The notes under the pieces are model-generated. The model was given only the letters and a program-made list of their open reading frames with translations. It was not told the DNA's origin and searched no databases. Below are positions 62,954 through 64,000 of a stretch of 64,000 nt of DNA, in pieces (position 1 is the stretch's first letter; each line of letters begins with the position of its first letter). This stretch comes from Hofstenia miamia. Taxonomy: Eukaryota > Xenacoelomorpha > Acoela. The stretch is from assembly GCA_004352715.1 (NCBI GenBank), contig SCFE01000036.1, positions 514,218 to 578,217 on the forward strand. The letters are read 5' to 3'. Both the position numbers and the translations under genes were made by a program.

Positions 62954-64000
62954 CTACAATTTGATCATTTCAATGACCTCTCTCCATCTGCTTCCTCCTA
63001 TCCTTGTCGTAACTACTCTGATCAGCTTGATTAATGTTTGATTGAGGCACTCCACTGCTCCATTGGCCTGCAGATGATACACAGTTGTTTGTTCACTTGC
63101 GATTTCCAGTAACTTCGCCATTTCTTGAAAGACTCCACTTTCAAATTGGGGCCCCTTATCTGTTATGATCGTTTCCATTGGCCCTAATCACAGTATCCAT
63201 TCTTTTAAGACTAATTCCGCTGTGGTTTCTGCCATTGTGTTCCTCATTGGGACCATTCTCGCATATTTGGTAAAATTGTCCACCATTACTAGTACATATT
63301 GGTAGCCTTCTGCATCTTTTGATAGCATCTCTAGATCTATGTGGACTATTTCATTTGGTTGTGTCACAATGATCTTTTCTAATGGCGCTCTTTGTGTCAG
63401 GAAGTGTTGTTTGTTATTGAGGAGGCATGTCATGCATTTATTAATGATATCCTCAATTACCTTCCTTACTGCTGTTGTTATGAATCTTGCATTAAATGTT
63501 TTCTCCCTCTGTGTCATTCCCAAGTGACCTTTCTCATGTATTTTTCGTATTAGTTCTCTCTTAAAGTAATCAGGAATTGCGATTTGATTGTTGCCAGCTT
63601 CAACATATAGTAGTCTGTTCCTGTTAGTCTTCCATTTGTAATGTTGGTAATAGCTTGCTGTTATCTTGGATAGCGTTGTCCACAGTTCCTTAATCTTCTT
63701 TATGATTTTGCCAAGGATTATGTCATCTCTTTGTTTGTCTATTATTTCCTGTTCAGATATCTCTTCTCTCATAATTATTGGTAGTACTGCTTGGCCCTTT
63801 TTGTCCACGTTTATCTCAGGTAGTCCTTCGTACTCAGTGTGTGGTAGGAATTGAAATTGTTTCTTCTCTCCATCTATTTTTGCTGCATCTCTCTGGTATT
63901 CTGGCAATGACGTCCAGAAATCCGCGTTGTTGTGCAATGTGCCTTTTCTGTGTTTGATTGTAAATGTGAACTCATTTAAGTACTCAATCCACCGGGATAC
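62954..64000 (-). pseudogene. Ty3/Gypsy RNase H end and integrase, runs off the window
   Basis: Enters from the right edge with the RNase H end (EFTFTIKHRKGTLHNNADF). The integrase zinc finger follows (KIHEKGHLGMTQ ... NKCMTCLLNNK, the HHCC pattern), then the core: VHIDLEML (Asp), IITDKGPQFES (Asp) and ANGAVECLNQTL (Glu). A stop at 63187 splits the core. All three catalytic residues are present but the frame is not continuous. Confidence 0.88.

Overview
This is AT-rich animal nuclear DNA. It has spliced genes with GT-AG introns, metazoan-type LINE, hAT, Tc1, Penelope-like and LTR elements, and no bacterial features. Protein content points to an invertebrate metazoan such as a tunicate or cnidarian, but the sequence alone does not fix the phylum. 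It is a draft assembly: six N runs, four single-N joins, duplicated contig ends beside several gaps, and a 3,863-base poly-A run.

Two conserved genes make up the left two thirds and are transcribed away from each other. KCMF1, an E3 ubiquitin ligase with ZZ and C2H2 zinc fingers, runs on the minus strand from its start codon at 22963 to its stop at 2997. I can place six coding exons that join in frame to 372 residues. BICC1, the Bicaudal-C RNA-binding protein with KH and SAM domains, runs on the plus strand from 23292 to 43196. I can place fifteen coding exons that join in frame to 782 residues. Only 328 bp separates the two start codons, so the pair probably shares a bidirectional promoter. 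In BICC1 one intron is of the GC-AG type, one is only about 43 bp, and only one of the three KH domains keeps a GxxG loop.

The long introns hold transposons. KCMF1 introns contain a dead Tc1-like element (6031-7331), a rearranged RT element with a C-terminal zinc knuckle and probable restriction-like nuclease (about 8026-10813), a decayed Mutator/Kolobok-type transposon (about 14320-17711) and an antisense LINE with a (TTA)n tail (18058-20215). BICC1 introns contain a second copy of that LINE (29379-30912), a 598-bp hAT derivative with intact 8-bp target duplications (33131-33728), and two adjacent inverted-repeat elements with arrays of subterminal motifs (about 40000-40381 and 40385-41897). 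Downstream of KCMF1 lies the 3' end of a Penelope-like element with a hammerhead-like motif.

Right of BICC1 are two copies of a different LINE facing tail to tail (43574-44795 and 45067-45417), then the poly-A artefact. From 49859 to the end of the window is a nest of Ty3/Gypsy-type LTR elements. It holds a plus-strand protease-linker/RT/RNase H fragment, a minus-strand RNase H/integrase region followed by several kilobases of unrecognised coding sequence ahead of an LTR, and at least two LTR families. One family occurs as inverted, tail-to-tail pairs around a 251-bp centre. All these element genes are broken by stops, frameshifts or insertions.
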